A stretch of 64,000 nt of DNA, from positions 55,173,706 to 55,237,705 of the forward strand of contig NC_092636.1 of the NCBI RefSeq assembly GCF_039555335.1, in the 5' to 3' direction. This DNA is from Amphiura filiformis. Lineage: Eukaryota; Echinodermata; Ophiuroidea; Amphilepidida; Amphiuridae. Made by a program: the position numbers and the translations under genes. Within the stretch, counting starts at the first letter, position 1. Every line of letters starts with the position of its first letter. Positions 35,036 to 49,200 of the stretch are shown in pieces. The notes beneath the pieces are model-generated. The model had not been told where the DNA came from, did not search any database, and was given only the letters and a program-made list of their open reading frames with translations.

Positions 35036-35489
35036 AGGTCAAAGGTCATTAAGGGGGTCATTTCCGGTCTGAAAGTTAAAAATATTCAAAAAATCACTGT
35101 CTTTACAAAATATATAGCAGAGAGTCGCCATTAGCACACATGCATTGCTACTAGCCAGGGTCCTTAGGATGCCTACAGGTTTGGGGTCAAAGGTCATTAA
35201 GGGGTTACTTCCGGTCAAAAACCAAAAATGTTCAAAAAAATTTTATCTCAAAATGTAAACAGACCAGAATAATATAACCAACATACATGAATTAGTGTTC
35301 CCTGATGTATGCATGGTATTTTTATTTTGGGGGTCAAAGGTCATTAAGGGGTCACTTCCTGTTTTTAGCTGAATAACTTCAAGAATTTTTATCTCAAGAA
35401 CTGAACATGTTAGAATTTTTTAATTAAAATTGGAACAACGCATTTTGTCGGTGTACATAAGGTTTTTTTTACATTGAGGTCAAAGGTCA
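35036..35489 (+). repeat. Four DR1-type motifs at a 146-148 bp period
   Basis: AGGTCAAAGGTCA at 35036 and 35477 and GGGTCAAAGGTCA at 35184 and 35331. Starts are 148, 147 and 146 bp apart. Each is followed by TTAA(G/A)GGG, and three then have a (T/C)ACTTCC-like block, so this is a diverged tandem repeat of about 147 bp. The sequence match to nuclear-receptor DR1 elements is direct; function is inference. Confidence 0.7.
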
Positions 35490-36708
35490 TTAAAGGGGTC
35501 AAAAGGTCAATCAAAAATTTTCAAAAAATCAAAATCCATGTATAAGTTCGATTAAGCTGAAATTCACCAGGAATATTTCTTATGACATCCTAAGCACAGT
35601 GTAAGAGCAGTTGACCCCATCCGTAACCCAGGGGTCAAGTTATAGGGTCAAATTGCGGCTTGTATTCAGCGTCTGTTGACTCTAGTTTATCCTTTAGTTG
35701 ATAAAAATTCTGCAATCTCATTGGTCAAACACCACTTGGATAAAAATCTGTATTACCTGCGTACTCCTCATACAGGCAGGTAATATTTCCCATATTTAAT
35801 ACCTGCATAGTCCTAACACGCGCACGTCTATGTAACATGACTCACGCAATATCATATTCATAAGCCTCGCACGCATAGTTCACACGCAGCATTGCTGCTG
35901 CGTTGTTAAAAAGCAAGGAAGAAACTGCCCTACTTTTCATTAAGATTATCAAACTAAATTTGTTCAGCAAAGTGTTCGAACAAGTCGGAAGATAATAGAA
36001 TATGTTCACTTAAGGATAAAATCGTTACCCCATTTGTTCTCACAAAATACATCACGGCTGAATGGAATACGGCACCAGACCGTAGATATTTTCCTGTATT
36101 TCGTGAACAAGCAGGGGGTAACTAATAGCCCTCCCAACCTAAAATGCTGTATCTACCATATTAGATGAACCCTATGTGCACTCATGTCTTTCTTACAGTG
36201 TCCCTGATTGGTTAATTACATGATATAATCATCTGAGTAACCAATCAAAATAAAGCTTTTAGATCTCTTTGCAATTTTAAGCTTAAAAATGTCAACAATT
36301 TTAAGCTTTCAGCATTACTGACTATTCTTACCATATCTCTGATTGGCTCAAAAAATGCTATACCATAACCAATCAAAATAGAGGCTGATAATTCAGCCGG
36401 TAGTGCCCATTGGGTTAACAATCAGTAGATATTTCATTTCATTTTGGGGTAGTGTGATTAACAAATATATATTCCAAATCAAAAGAGTACAAGTACAAGA
36501 GTATAAGTTGCTTATTATTGCTCATTTCTAAAATTGAGCACCATAATATGTATACTATGTAGCCATATAGCATACAGAAATAATATGCTTTGTATGTTAC
36601 AAAGGATATTTGCTGTTATTTATTCGTAGGTAATATTTTACTTTTGGAAAAAGACCGATTTGGAAACCTCATACTTAACATGTTAACAGAGAGTATAATG
36701 CTACAGTT

Positions 36709-36844
36709 TGTCCACTCTGAAGTACAAAGTGACAACGCGCGTGTATACAGTTCGCAGTGCTGCATCTCTGCTGCAGGTATGAGTGCCTTCAAAGTCGGCA
36801 CAATGTGTGCGTCCGCGTCTGTACTTTGTACTTCAGAGTAGACA
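36709..36844. mobile_element. MITE downstream of ATP7
   Basis: TGTCCACTCTGAAGTACAAAG at about 36709 (with ACTCTGAAGTACAAAGT the clearest part) is inverted at 36821-36844. The several open frames here are mirror images produced by the palindrome. Confidence 0.7.
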
Positions 36845-36856
36845 GACAGTATGTTA

Positions 36857-36862
36857 TTTATT
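36857..36862 (-). terminator. Candidate polyadenylation signal of ATP7
   Basis: AATAAA on the minus strand, about 140 nt after the ATP7 stop codon. Confidence 0.45.
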
Positions 36863-36998
36863 CCCAGATACGGCATATTTGTTATGGAGGGCAGTATTTA
36901 CTTACATTAATGCTTTCAAATCAGACATTTCTTTTCATTAAACAAAAGAAATTTTCCAAAACAGGTATATTTACACATCTTTCCATAATTTCTTAAGT

Positions 36999-37239
36999 TC
37001 ATGCTATGTCGTCTTCATCAGCTGCACTCAATAGTCTCATACTTAGATCACCACTATCCTTGTTGTTTTTATCTGCTCCCCATTTTGGTAGCCATTTTGT
37101 TTTCGGTGACCTACTCTCTCCGCTGGCACTGGATTGCAGATTGCCTTTGGTCCGTCGCTGTTTGGTCCGTACCATTACACCTGAATTTATTTTGAGACCT
37201 GCTGGCATTTCCATCTCACCATATTTGGGCTTTTTATAC
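36999..37239 (-). CDS. ATP7: ATP7 last coding exon: cytosolic tail
   Basis: 241 bp with TGA stop, acceptor TCACTTTCAG. Encodes [16 protein letters not shown], a basic Ser-rich tail, and ends [16 protein letters not shown]. The dileucine in an acidic context resembles sorting signals of vertebrate ATP7 tails; that function is inferred. Confidence 0.92.
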
Positions 37240-40200
37240 CTGAAAGTGACAGAAATTAAAGTTATGGTTCTATATTCAGTAAAGCTTTAGATAAAAACAA
37301 CTGGAACGCTTTAAAGTAAGAATTATACTGTATATAGCCTGATAGCATTAACTATATAATCAAAATAAATAATTATTAATGAAATTGTATTTCTGTTGCA
37401 TAATTTTCAGATAACAATCTCTTTCATCATTCTGTGTTGGTACAATTATGATTCAAATTTAATTTTTTTTAATAACAAAAGTTAAATTTGACAGGAATTG
37501 CATATATTATGGGTTTAACAGTGTCAATAGTTGTATGAATGACACAGAAGTAATATGTTGGACAACTTAAAATAGTAACACAAACTTTATATTAGTTATG
37601 GGAGAAATTAGGGTGTTCAGAAATATCAGAAATGCTCCATCAGGTACTTGTTAGTTATTTGTTTTTCAATCTGCATTGAACTGGGCATTGACTATTGCAA
37701 TTATTTTATACACACCACCTACATGAGGCATCAAAATGACGAAAATAACCATGATTTTATTTCATAAAAACAAGTATTGCTTGCGATACCAATGAGCAAA
37801 CTTAAATAGTCATTTTGCATTCCTGATACTGGGTTGTGAATTCTACACACTTTTTTTGAAGAACTCCATAGCAATTCACTTACAATTTGAGGAGTAGGGA
37901 TGAGCTGACGACAGAGACACTTGACATGGCCATTGCAGCTGATGCCATCCATGGCTGTAAGGCAAAACCCCAATGCATGAAGGCACCTGAAATAAACAGA
38001 ACCATGATAAATGTGCATTCATAGAATAATAATATAAACAGACAGTTCACCAAGTTGCAATGTCCATCATCATTATTTTGTTAATGAGGACCAATCATTC
38101 CATGAAGTATGAGATGAAAATGCAAAGCCCACTATGTGTCTGTTACTGCATATTTTTCGAAGCACAGTCCTGACATATGCATGATTCTCAGAACATACTA
38201 AGAACAGTGACTTTCCCCTGTTGGTGCACTATTTGTACCTTTTTTAATATGCAGGTTTATTTCACATAATAATGAAGCTACCATCTTTACTGACATTTCA
38301 GTACTTTTAAAGAAACCATTTTACTGATGCAGGTAGACTCAAAGGAAGTTTTAAAAAATCATTTTAAAAATGACATGGCCCAAAACGGACCTTTGCATTA
38401 GGACTACTAAAAAACTCACCTGCAGCAATGGGAATTGCAATGATGTTATAGATGATAGCAAACAGAAAGTTGATTCTAATTCTCTGTACAGTCTTATGGG
38501 ATAAGTGAATGGCAGCAACCACATCCATCAAATTATCCTGAAACAAAATACACAAAACAACTTGACATGATGTGATGTAACTTTACAAAGGAGCCATGGA
38601 ATTAAAAAAAATCCATTTCACAGTTCCAATTGATACAAGAGAATATTTATGCCATCAGTTGCTTTGATACTTACTCTAAGGGGCACGGTGGCGCAGCGGT
38701 ACGGGCTCTACCTCGCCATCGTGTTGTGCACTTGGGCAAGGCACTTTACCTCACTTGCCTCTCTCTACCCAGGGGTGAAATGGGGAGCTGTTAGGGATAT
38801 TGTCCATTGAGTGCCGCCTAAAGGTATGAGCATGCCTTGGGCATTGTATGGCAGCTGACATATTCTAACGACGGCAGAATAAATGTAAAGTGCTTTGATA
38901 CACGTGAAAGGTGCTATATAAATGTCAACATTTATTTATTTTATCAGATTGGCTTTTACCTTCAAAGTATACTGGAAAGATGTTTTTGGTGGAACATTAA
39001 TATACTTCACATTATCTTTTCACTAAGTAAGAATTCTATATGCCAATAAGTGCTGTGAACAGGTAAAACAGAATTTAACTTTTGAATGGAAATCAACTGA
39101 CCTTTACGTCTTGGTCTCAAAATGTTCCTTCATTAATGTAGAATAATAAAATATCAATATTTCAATTTAGATCAAATCTCAACAAGTACTTGCACCAACG
39201 TGCAATGGGTTGCAATAAATTGGTGTCATCTGAAACATGCCAAGTACATGTAAATTAAAGTGCATGTTTGAACCAAAAGCTATAAAGCAGCATTCTACTC
39301 CATAAGGTAAATTCTTGCCGAGCAATGCTTACAGATTTCCCTGAATTAATTTGTTGTAGGGGTTTGTCACTCCTCCTGCACAAGAACCTTCCCATTGCTA
39401 TATATGAAGAGCTTATTTCCAAACCGTGTTAAGTCCACCCACCTTCAAAATTGAGATTTTGATGAAAATGGGTTGTGAGTAACTAGGGCTATCTAGCGAT
39501 GTGTGTTTTTTTTTTTCCAAAATTAGTCAAGTCCCAAATATTGACCCACAAAGTACCGATTTTTTTCCAAAACGTGTTAAGTCCAATCCAGTTTGGTTCC
39601 AAACTGTGTTAAGTCCACAAACAATGCCCTTGTGGGCAGCTTGTAGGCAAGTAGCACGGCATAGGGCTTCCAATAGTTAATCGCCCAAGTTCTGCATAAT
39701 TGATAACATTGCCTTGCATCTGCGTTCTTGTTTGGTCCCCGGTTTGGTCCTGAGACTAGTATACATTGTACCTGAATTTGGCCTGCGTAAAATGTTGGTT
39801 TTTTTTTTTGGTTTTTTTAAATATTAGTAGGCCTAGTTTGTGTGAGATTTCTTAAATATTTGATAGATACCTCCAAAAAGACAGGAACAGGGTGGGAAGG
39901 GGGAGAGGGAGAGGTTGTGATGGTAGAATCAATGTTAGAGGATGGTGGTAGAGTTCATTTTTGATATTATCATTTTGTATGATTATCAAAATGTGCTAAT
40001 AAATTCAATGTATTATTTAAAGTTAAAGGTATAAAAAAACTTAGGGTGCAGCATGGGGGAGGGGGAAATTATGATAATGTGGTAAATCAAGTGGATATTT
40101 CAGGTCATCACTTATTGTCAGTGAAATGATGTTTATTCAATTCTGAGAAATGCAAGTGCTCAGTTTCGAATTTTGAACTATTTTAAACACCAAATTTTGG

Positions 40201-43200
40201 TAAAAAATAGTCAGGAGGAGGGGGTTTGAGATGCAAGGTGTTTTGTGGCAAAATTGTGTTTTATAGTAGAGAGAATCACATTTTATATGTTTTTTAATAA
40301 ATTTGTTATCTTTTAAGACTAATTTGAGAAAAAATATGATTAGTTCTGTGTTACAGATGTTATGTTTTGTGTCAAAATGTGTTAAGTCCATGCCAGAAAT
40401 TGCGTTTTGTGTCAAAACGTGTTAAGTCCATGCTATTTTTAAAACAAATTAATTCATTAAAAAAAATCAAAAGTCTCTAGATTTTAACTTAACATATTTT
40501 TATGGTTCTATATATGTCACCTTCACTTCACTGTAATTTTATAGAAATCAAACTTTTTTTCATTGTCATAAAGAAAATTCCTGATTTTCTTCAAAGTGAA
40601 TCTTGTGGACTTAACACGGTTTGGAAATAAGCTCTTCATATGCCGGTACCCATTTATACATCTGGGTGGAGAGATACAATAGTGGATAAGGGCCTTGTCT
40701 GAGTGCACAACATGATAGCAGCGCCAAGGTTCGAACCAACCCTCTGATTATGACTCTGAGCCCATACCACTGCACCACCGTGTCCTCATAGATGAACAGT
40801 TGTGATTATTTATAACTGAAAAACAAAATGAAACTTAATTTATCCAGAATATCTTGAATTCTATTTCACAAAATGTCTTACCTTGATGAGTACTACACTG
40901 GCAGCTTCCATAGCAACATCAGTGCCTGTGCCTATCGCCATGCCAACATCAGCCTGCGCCAGCGCTGGCGAGTCGTTGACACCATCTCCAACCATAGCAA
41001 CAATATGTTTCTGTTTCTGTAATTCTTGTACTTTGTCCACTTTGTGTTGCGGCAGCACTTCAGCAAACACTTGCCCTATCCCAACCTGAAATCAAAATCA
41101 GAAAAAGAGGAGGTTTAAATGATGAGAAAATTCTGTTGGATGACAAAACATTTAAATACTGTATGCTTATGTTATCCACTACATCAGATTGATCAACAAC
41201 ATAAAAAAATAAAAATAAAATTCTCATATATTATCAATATTATGAAAGGAATGGTATTCAACACTGATGCAACACTCTCACCACTACTTGATCACATCAG
41301 GGATGTACCCTGTCATTTTTTGGTGGCACTAGTCAGTCAGGGTGGTATTGCCCTGACTACAAATATTACTGCATTATTTGGATTATACTCCAATTTTATT
41401 TCAATAATCAAAAACACGGATCTACAAATTTGATGCTTGTCAAATAGATGTGTGTTTTTCAAATAATTTACCATTGGTTATAAGTACAGGCTTGAACAAA
41501 CCATTTTTTGATGCTAACAATTTGAGCCAAAAATCATTAATTACACTCGGAAGTAATGCTTGTGATGTACCTCAGGACTAAATAAGACATTGACAAAATG
41601 CGTTAAGACAGAATGGATATTGGATAACTTGTTGGTTTTTATGATTTTATTTTAACATTTCTGGAATTATTTTTTTGTATAGTCCCATTTCCAGAATTAC
41701 ATTAAATTCAGGAGAAGTACCTAAGTAGCATGATTCTCTATGGGGAGGGATTTAGTTGTGTAAACCCTACCTGTCCAGCAATGGCCTGAGCTGTCTTCTT
41801 ATTATCTCCTGTCAGTAGTACTGTATTCAAGTGCATTTTCTTCAATGTATAGATAGCCAAAGGCGCTTCTGGTTTTAAGGCATCGGCTACCACTATCATA
41901 CCAGCAAGACAATCTGAAACAAATGTCATTGGTGTTACTTGGATGCAGTCATAAATGCAACATGTTTTAAACCATTTAGAGATCTCTTACGTGATTAGAC
42001 AAGCTACTCATACCAGTCTCTCTCTACCAAGTCATGCACTCTCCATGCCAGTCTCGAGAACCTTGTCAGCCGGCAGAATTTTTGTCCATGTTGCAGTCCA
42101 TGTTTTAAAAGGACTCCCAGACGGTGTAGTTGGAAAGATCACCGACTATGGAGCTCAATCCTTCAAGAGCTGTGTACATCAACATGTTTCAGGATTATGA
42201 TTTAGCAGTTGTTTCTTGTCACTCTCCTAAGCTGTTGTGAACTACAGATTGGCCCATAAGGATTACTAATATAGTGCTCTGTTTCCTATATCTGTGTCTT
42301 GACTCTGCCATGCTTTGCAATTGTCAGCTATTGCTTAATTGTGCCTATAAGAAGATCTTACACTCACACTTATCTTATATCTTACGGCTACTTTTATGTA
42401 GGCCCATTTAATCTATTATCATGATTATGTAGCCGCATTTAATTTATTTTTATGCTTACATGATACGTAGGCACACGTATTAGCCTATTTGTATGTTTAT
42501 GCTATTAATAAGATGTATCATATTATGCGGGCTACATTCATGTAGGCCTATTTAGCCTATTATTTTCCTCTTCACATGCTATGTAGGCAAACTTTTTATA
42601 TTGTCCATTAAATAATTAATTTGTATTGTTTACATGGTTTATGCATTAAGATGTTTCATATTATGATATTATGTAGGCCCATTTAACCGGTCATTTAACC
42701 TATTATTATACTGCTTTCATGCTATGTTATACTAACTTGTTATATCGTCCTATAAATACTTCATTTATAAATATTATTGTCTACATCATTTCATTATATT
42801 ATATTACGGCTTACGTTTTATGTAGGTCAACTCTACTACACTTTAGGTTCTGCATCTTGATCATGTTGTAAAAACCATTGTTATTAATTATGAAGAGTGA
42901 GGATGTGGGGCGTGCTGGGTTCATGATTGCTTGTCGCACACTTGCTTTATTGATTCATTAGGTATGGTATGGTTCGTCAGGCTTTCAGGTTTTGTATTCA
43001 ATCATGTATGGATTGCATATTTTAAAAGTCTGTTTATTTTTTTCTCTTTATATAACTTTTTAAGAGAAGCATGCGCGGGTTGGGTGGATTATCTGTTTGT
43101 TACTCAGTGAATCGATGACCTGGATGCTGACATACAGTGGTGGACTTAGCAATGTTTGCATCTTGACTCTTCAAATGTTAGGTTCATTAATGTTCATTGT

Positions 43201-46200
43201 TTAATGTTTTGGGGTTTTTTTTTTCAACTTTTTTCTACTGGGCGTCACACTCATCACGCTTCATGCTTAGTGACGCCCACGCCTCATTTGCATATTATTT
43301 GAATAGCTTTTCCTAATTATTTTTATATTTGTATTATTATAATCATTTTTGTTATTATATATTTTGTATTGTACATTTTGCTTGAGATGAAATAAAACTA
43401 TGAAACTATGAAACTATGTACCTTCCATGCCTCATCACATTGATACAATATGTATACATGTCAAATGCAATCCAAAACAAATCTTATAGCTTGTACCTAT
43501 GTCTTAGGCTCATCAAGGACCACAGTAGAAATATTGCCCATTTATGTATTCTTTACTGGTTTTTTTATTTATCTTTGGCTTGAATCCTAAATAAAATAAA
43601 ATGAAAAGTAATTTTCCTCCCTTACCATCCACAGCTATTAGTACTGCAGTTTGCCCATTCTCTTCAAACTCTTGCATCTCATACTCCACGTCCTCTGAGA
43701 TCACACAGAAATGCCTCTTCATCCATTCACGGTTGCCGATCACAACCTTGTAGCTTTTGTTCATTACTGATTGCTTTACTTCTGTAAAGATCAAAGTTGC
43801 ATCAAATTTCAGCTGCATACATTATTGCTGTGCTTAATTGGCCATTGCTGATTTGGTAATATTTTTTTTAACAATGTTCAATACACAAATATTTGATTGA
43901 GTTGTAAAGGTTGACGAGATGTTTTCATAACTTTATGGTTATGCAAATTTCAACATTCCTGAAAGCACAGGACCTACGACTTACCCCACTCCAGAGGATG
44001 GATTACTCTCATGATTCTTAATCAAAAGTTATACCTACATAAGATTGTCAAAGGTAGACTTAAACTGAATTCTGACTTTGGCTAGCATTCACAGGCTACA
44101 ATGCCAAATATAGAAGCATAATGCCATATGCATAGGAATCTCATTACCTTTTTTGATCAATAATTATACATGTTAGAATTGTTATAGTCATATAAATCAG
44201 TTAAATTCATAATACTGGAAAATTGGAAAAGCTCACTGCTATAGCGTTATCATTGCTTCCTCTTTTCTACTTTCTGTTGTATAAAGCCATATCACCTCAA
44301 TAGGCTACCATCCTAAATATATGTTCTTGACTACACCTATTTCACCTTTGTGACTACTATACTGTGGTACACCTCAATTTCAGCAGTGAAGTCAATGTTT
44401 TTAGCAGTTGCGCCACAAGCATAAAGACAAACTGACCCTTGTCCGCTTGCATGCACGCTCTGCATGATTAAATTTATGTGCACGATACGATACTGCGACC
44501 AGTGAAATACACATATATGTACCTATTAAAATTGATATAAACCAAATTAATACCCGTCTCCTACCCACCTGTGTCTATTACAGGAGCCCCTGCATCAATC
44601 AATGTATCAACAATATCTGAAGCAACCTGTACTTCAACGACGTCATTGCCTGAATCTTTGGAATTGGCATCCCATGTAACCAGGATACTGGAGATGTCCT
44701 CCGTACTGATGGTACATTTGATGCCACACCCGGCAACCACTTGGAATTCACTGCATCTGGCCAGGGTTTCTGTACACATGGTCTGTGGGAGTAAGAAATC
44801 AATGGAAAAGATTTATATATTCACTTTTGTTTTTCGAATGGCAAATTACAGATCATTTGTCTGTTTGTCAAATTTGCTAATTTATTAAGATTGAAATAAT
44901 GCCTGACAGCAGTGGCAGATTAGCAAGTTTGGTAGGTCGTCAATGCTTTTTCGCCGCAAGTGTGCCAACAAACCGCCCCTGTATGTGTGCTTCTACACTC
45001 AGCATGTTTAACTTTACATGCATGATTCAATACTGCGGTGAGCAAAATACGCACGTACGTCACTACCCAACTTGAGGTGAACCAAATTATACAAATGCTT
45101 TGATCTTTTTAGCTTCTTTTGCAAGAATATGTTGTATGTGGCCTGCAGGACCGAAAAGGGAGTTAAAACCTGAAGAAAAGATGACTTCTAAAGAGTTTGC
45201 AAATATCATAAAATTGATTTCTTCTTCTCACTACATATCCCCACCCGAACACTCACATACACAGATGATTGAGATGAAGACTTATAAATAACATGCCATG
45301 TTACAATTACCTCGCCTATCCTTTCTTTTCAATATTAATAAATCAATGGATTACAATTTACACCTTACCTCCTTTGCATATTTTGTAATGGCAGCACCAA
45401 TTGGATGTTCACTATTGGCCTCAGCAGAACCAGCAATGGCGAGTAACCTATGACCTGACATGTCATGACCCGTGTCAAAGGTTAATATTTTGATGACCTG
45501 AGGGGCACCTTTGGTGATGGTCCCAGTTTTGTCAAATATTACTGTTGTTACCTGAAACAACAAGCACATCACATGTTTAGCATTAGAATAATACTGTAAA
45601 TTTTTGGACACTTAAAATTTTGAGTGTACAAGTTTTATCCCCACCATTTATGATTTTGTTTGCACTCCCAATTAATTACAGGCCAGTCTGCTCAAGCTCC
45701 CCTTAGTTTTGACAATTTCTATACATGTATGTGCTGTATATAACAGATTCCACCTGCAACATCTGCCACAGTACCACAATTAGTTTTCTTACCAAAAATA
45801 GCACTATTCATTTCATAAATGACGCTTAATTCCTAGATTGCTGGTTTGAATTTTGGTGGAAATTATTTATCAATTTATAAGATAGATAGGAATGAGGTGA
45901 AAAGCACTTATTGCAAATTGAAAATGTCCGATTATTTCTCAGTTTCAGATTCGATTGAATGGATAGGTGTCCTCTGAGACAAGTGAATAAGTGGTGGTAA
46001 TGTGCCACAAGTTAAGAACGGAATGTGGAACATGCTGGATGTACCCGAAGGTTCCCATATTTCAATAAGACCTCAGCTGCTTGTACATACCCCAGTCCCC
46101 ACCATTTAGGGGTGGATAAGCTTAAACACAGTAGACTCACCTTATGCGCCAACTCCAGTGGTTCTCCTCCTTTAATAAGGATTCCATTGGTTGCACCTAC

Positions 46201-49200
46201 ACCGGTCCCTACCATTACTGCTGTAGGGGTGGCTAAACCTAGTGCACATGGGCAAGCAATACATAATACTGCAATAGCACATTGGAATGAGTACTGCCAT
46301 ATCATTTCATCTGCACTCATATGCTCATCAGGCTGTAAAGAAAACAAGCAAACAAAATTGATTGAACAACTATAGGCCAGTAAAAATCAGCCCCAAAATC
46401 TCCAAAGGTCAAAATAATTGCAACATGAATTCTATTTTCAGAAAATGTTGCTCTTAAGTCCCTATTTTAACATACTCAAAGTCTACCAAAATCAACCTCT
46501 GCAAAAGATGTATAAAATTGACTTTTTCAAAATGGCAGCCAAATTGTCGTAAAATAATAGACATTTGTGATTTCAATATATATGAGTGTCCATGTGGGAA
46601 TTGGGTGACATTTTGACCTACAAATGCTCTTATGCCCTAACCGTTTCATAAATATTTATTTGCTGCGTAATTTTTGTTAAAAATTTCAAAATGGCCGCCA
46701 AATACGTTCATTATGGGTTGTGAATACAGACAGGGCAATCAACTTTTCCCCATAGAAGCTGAATCAGTAAATAATACATATACGCTCGTAAGTTATAATC
46801 CACATATTATGTACATCGGCTACTTTAGAGTAAATATTTGAATGGTAATTGGATAGGCGGTTCTAATATAACATTCAATACAGCATCATCAAAAATTTAT
46901 CCCACAAAGAGCTACAGGGTCGATTCTAAAGACCTATACATCAGGGGTAATTCGAACAGGTGATTTAATTGTCAGTATGACTGCAACATGACTGTAACTT
47001 ATTTTTTACTGTTCCACTTTAATAATTCTGGGGGCAACGATAGACTTCGCCAGGGCCCGGTTCTCTCCAATAGTCTTGAGGATCGCTGATGTTTGTTTCT
47101 GCGCCTGATTATCAGGCAGGCGGCATCGATTCAAGCTCGGGTGTGGCTTTGCCTATTAGGGCTGGTGACCAGCGTTCAAGGCGCTGCCACTTGCGTCTGA
47201 AGGAGATACAGCTATACTTCCTCGGGCAGTTCCAAGCGTGGCGGCATCCTCAGAGCCTCATAATTGCGGTGTCTCGGCAGCTCCACTCCTGCCTCTCCTG
47301 GTGGATAAATCAACTCAGTGTGACAGCATGACCGCTATGCTTTTACATCAACAAGGAGGGGCACCAAAGTCCCAGCTACCAACATTTGCAGGGTGACAGT
47401 GTCCCTCCTTCTGTGGTGTCAGTCATCCTCTCTCTTGTCGGGGGTCAGTCATCCTCTCTCTTGTCTAATAGAGTGGCACCTCACTCAGCAGTATGCATAT
47501 GTCGGTCCATCTTTCAGAGGTTAGATCGTCCCATCAGAACCATCAACTTTTGACTTACTTCACCCGGGATTAATGGTTGTAGGCAGGGACGCCATGCAGG
47601 AGAGTTGGGAGGGCATATTCGGTTATGCCTTCCCTTCCATTGCCATGATCCTTCTGATTCTGCTGAAGGTAGCCAATTCTCGAAACTGATTACTCCTCTT
47701 CGCCGCTCCCCTCTTGCCCAAGCAGTGGTGGTTCACCCGCCTCTTGGACCTTCTCGTGGGAAAACCAGACAGTCGTCTATGCCGCGTGAGATCTTCTCAC
47801 AGTTCCGCCACGCCACGGCACCAGGTACAGATGGAGGTGATCAACAACCTCCACCTGACTGTTTGGCGATTTCCGCCAGTTCGTCCCGACAGCGGGCCAT
47901 TAATATTCGGTTGCTGCTCTTGCTGAAAGACAAGGCAACAGTCAACTGGACAGAATTACGATTCGCGACTTCTACAAGTCACATATTTCCTTACCACGGG
48001 AACTGTACCGCTTCAGCCTACAGGACTGCCATTGTGGCGGTTCATCATGGCTTTTGGGGGGTCTATGACGGTCTTATCGAGTCCAGCACTTTCCGACCTC
48101 ATTAAGAGCATGGTGGCTGAAAGACCTTCGCTCCCTGGTTCCGGAATGGGACCTCCTGTTGGTGTTGCAGTATCTACCTAAGGCCTTCGAACCCACGGAG
48201 GACCTCTCGCTGCAGGACTTAACACTCAAGACTGTGTTCTTGATGAGAGTGGCCTGCGGTTGACGTTGTCCAGTTATGTACATGCTCTGTCTATAGACGA
48301 GCACCCCTACGCTTCACCACCGGGGTAGTCTTTATCCTTCCTCGGGCTGGGTTCTTGAACAAGAACCAGACCATGCCTGTCTTTCACTCCTTACCCGATA
48401 TGCCTCCCTGATCTGGTTCTCATTGCGGGTATATACGATGAAACCGACGTGTCCAGTCATGGTCCTCAGAGGGTACCTTGCGCGTATCAAGGAGATCGTG
48501 GGTGGTAAGTAGAGGGTGCTCAGTGCTTTCCTCCCACTCAGAAGTGAGAGGGAGATACACAAGCGCACAATACTTACCTCTCATGACCTGATACTGACCA
48601 GCGATTTAGGCGTTCCACCCCTCAACATTGTCATACGCTCATACGTAGAGGGTCACAAGAAACATGCATTGGTGGGGGCGATATGTCGTTAGGGTTTGGG
48701 GATACTGGGCATCCCTGTTCCTCTGGGGGTGTCAAACCTTTTTCTCTGGTAACGTGGGGTTTCTTGTGGTCCCAAACTATCATTTTGTGTTTACTAATTA
48801 TTTAATTCCATATTTAGTTATGGAATAATGACCGTTCTACTTCTAGCTATTTTGGCGGCCATTTTGAAAACTTACAAGTGAGAAAAAGTGATGAATCTTA
48901 TTTCAGGCCCTCTAAGCATGGCCTGAGACATACGAATCGTGTTACTATTACTAATAAGTGACATAGTGAATCTGTTTTCTATATTTTGTCCATCATTTTA
49001 ATCATTTTGGAGGACATTTTGAAAAAAAAATCGATATATCCATATTTCGCAGAGGTTGATTTTGGTAGACTTTTAGTATGTTAATAAGGGCACCTAATAG
49101 AAATGTTTTCCGCAAAAAAAATCCATGTTGCAATTTGTTTGACCTTTTCAGCTGATTTTACTGGCCTACTAGTTGAATGTTTGGTTTAGCATCAATGTGC

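Larger units (their letters stand above)
34706..35690 (+). repeat. Interspersed repeat element carrying a DR1-motif array
   Basis: Begins with a GCCGACGACGGATGTCGGC hairpin and ends near GCGGCTTGTATTCAGCG. The interior has GACCTTTGACC/GGTCAAAGGTC blocks. The class is not resolved; a non-autonomous Helitron-like element is one possibility. Confidence 0.5.

Noticed and set aside
36590-36996. Overlapping small open frames on both strands
   Set aside because: Mirror frames of a palindromic MITE (36709-36844).
37731-38018. Minus-strand 95-residue frame
   Set aside because: It reads the real ATP7 exon 37884-37986 in the wrong frame; the phase-compatible frame matches ATP7.
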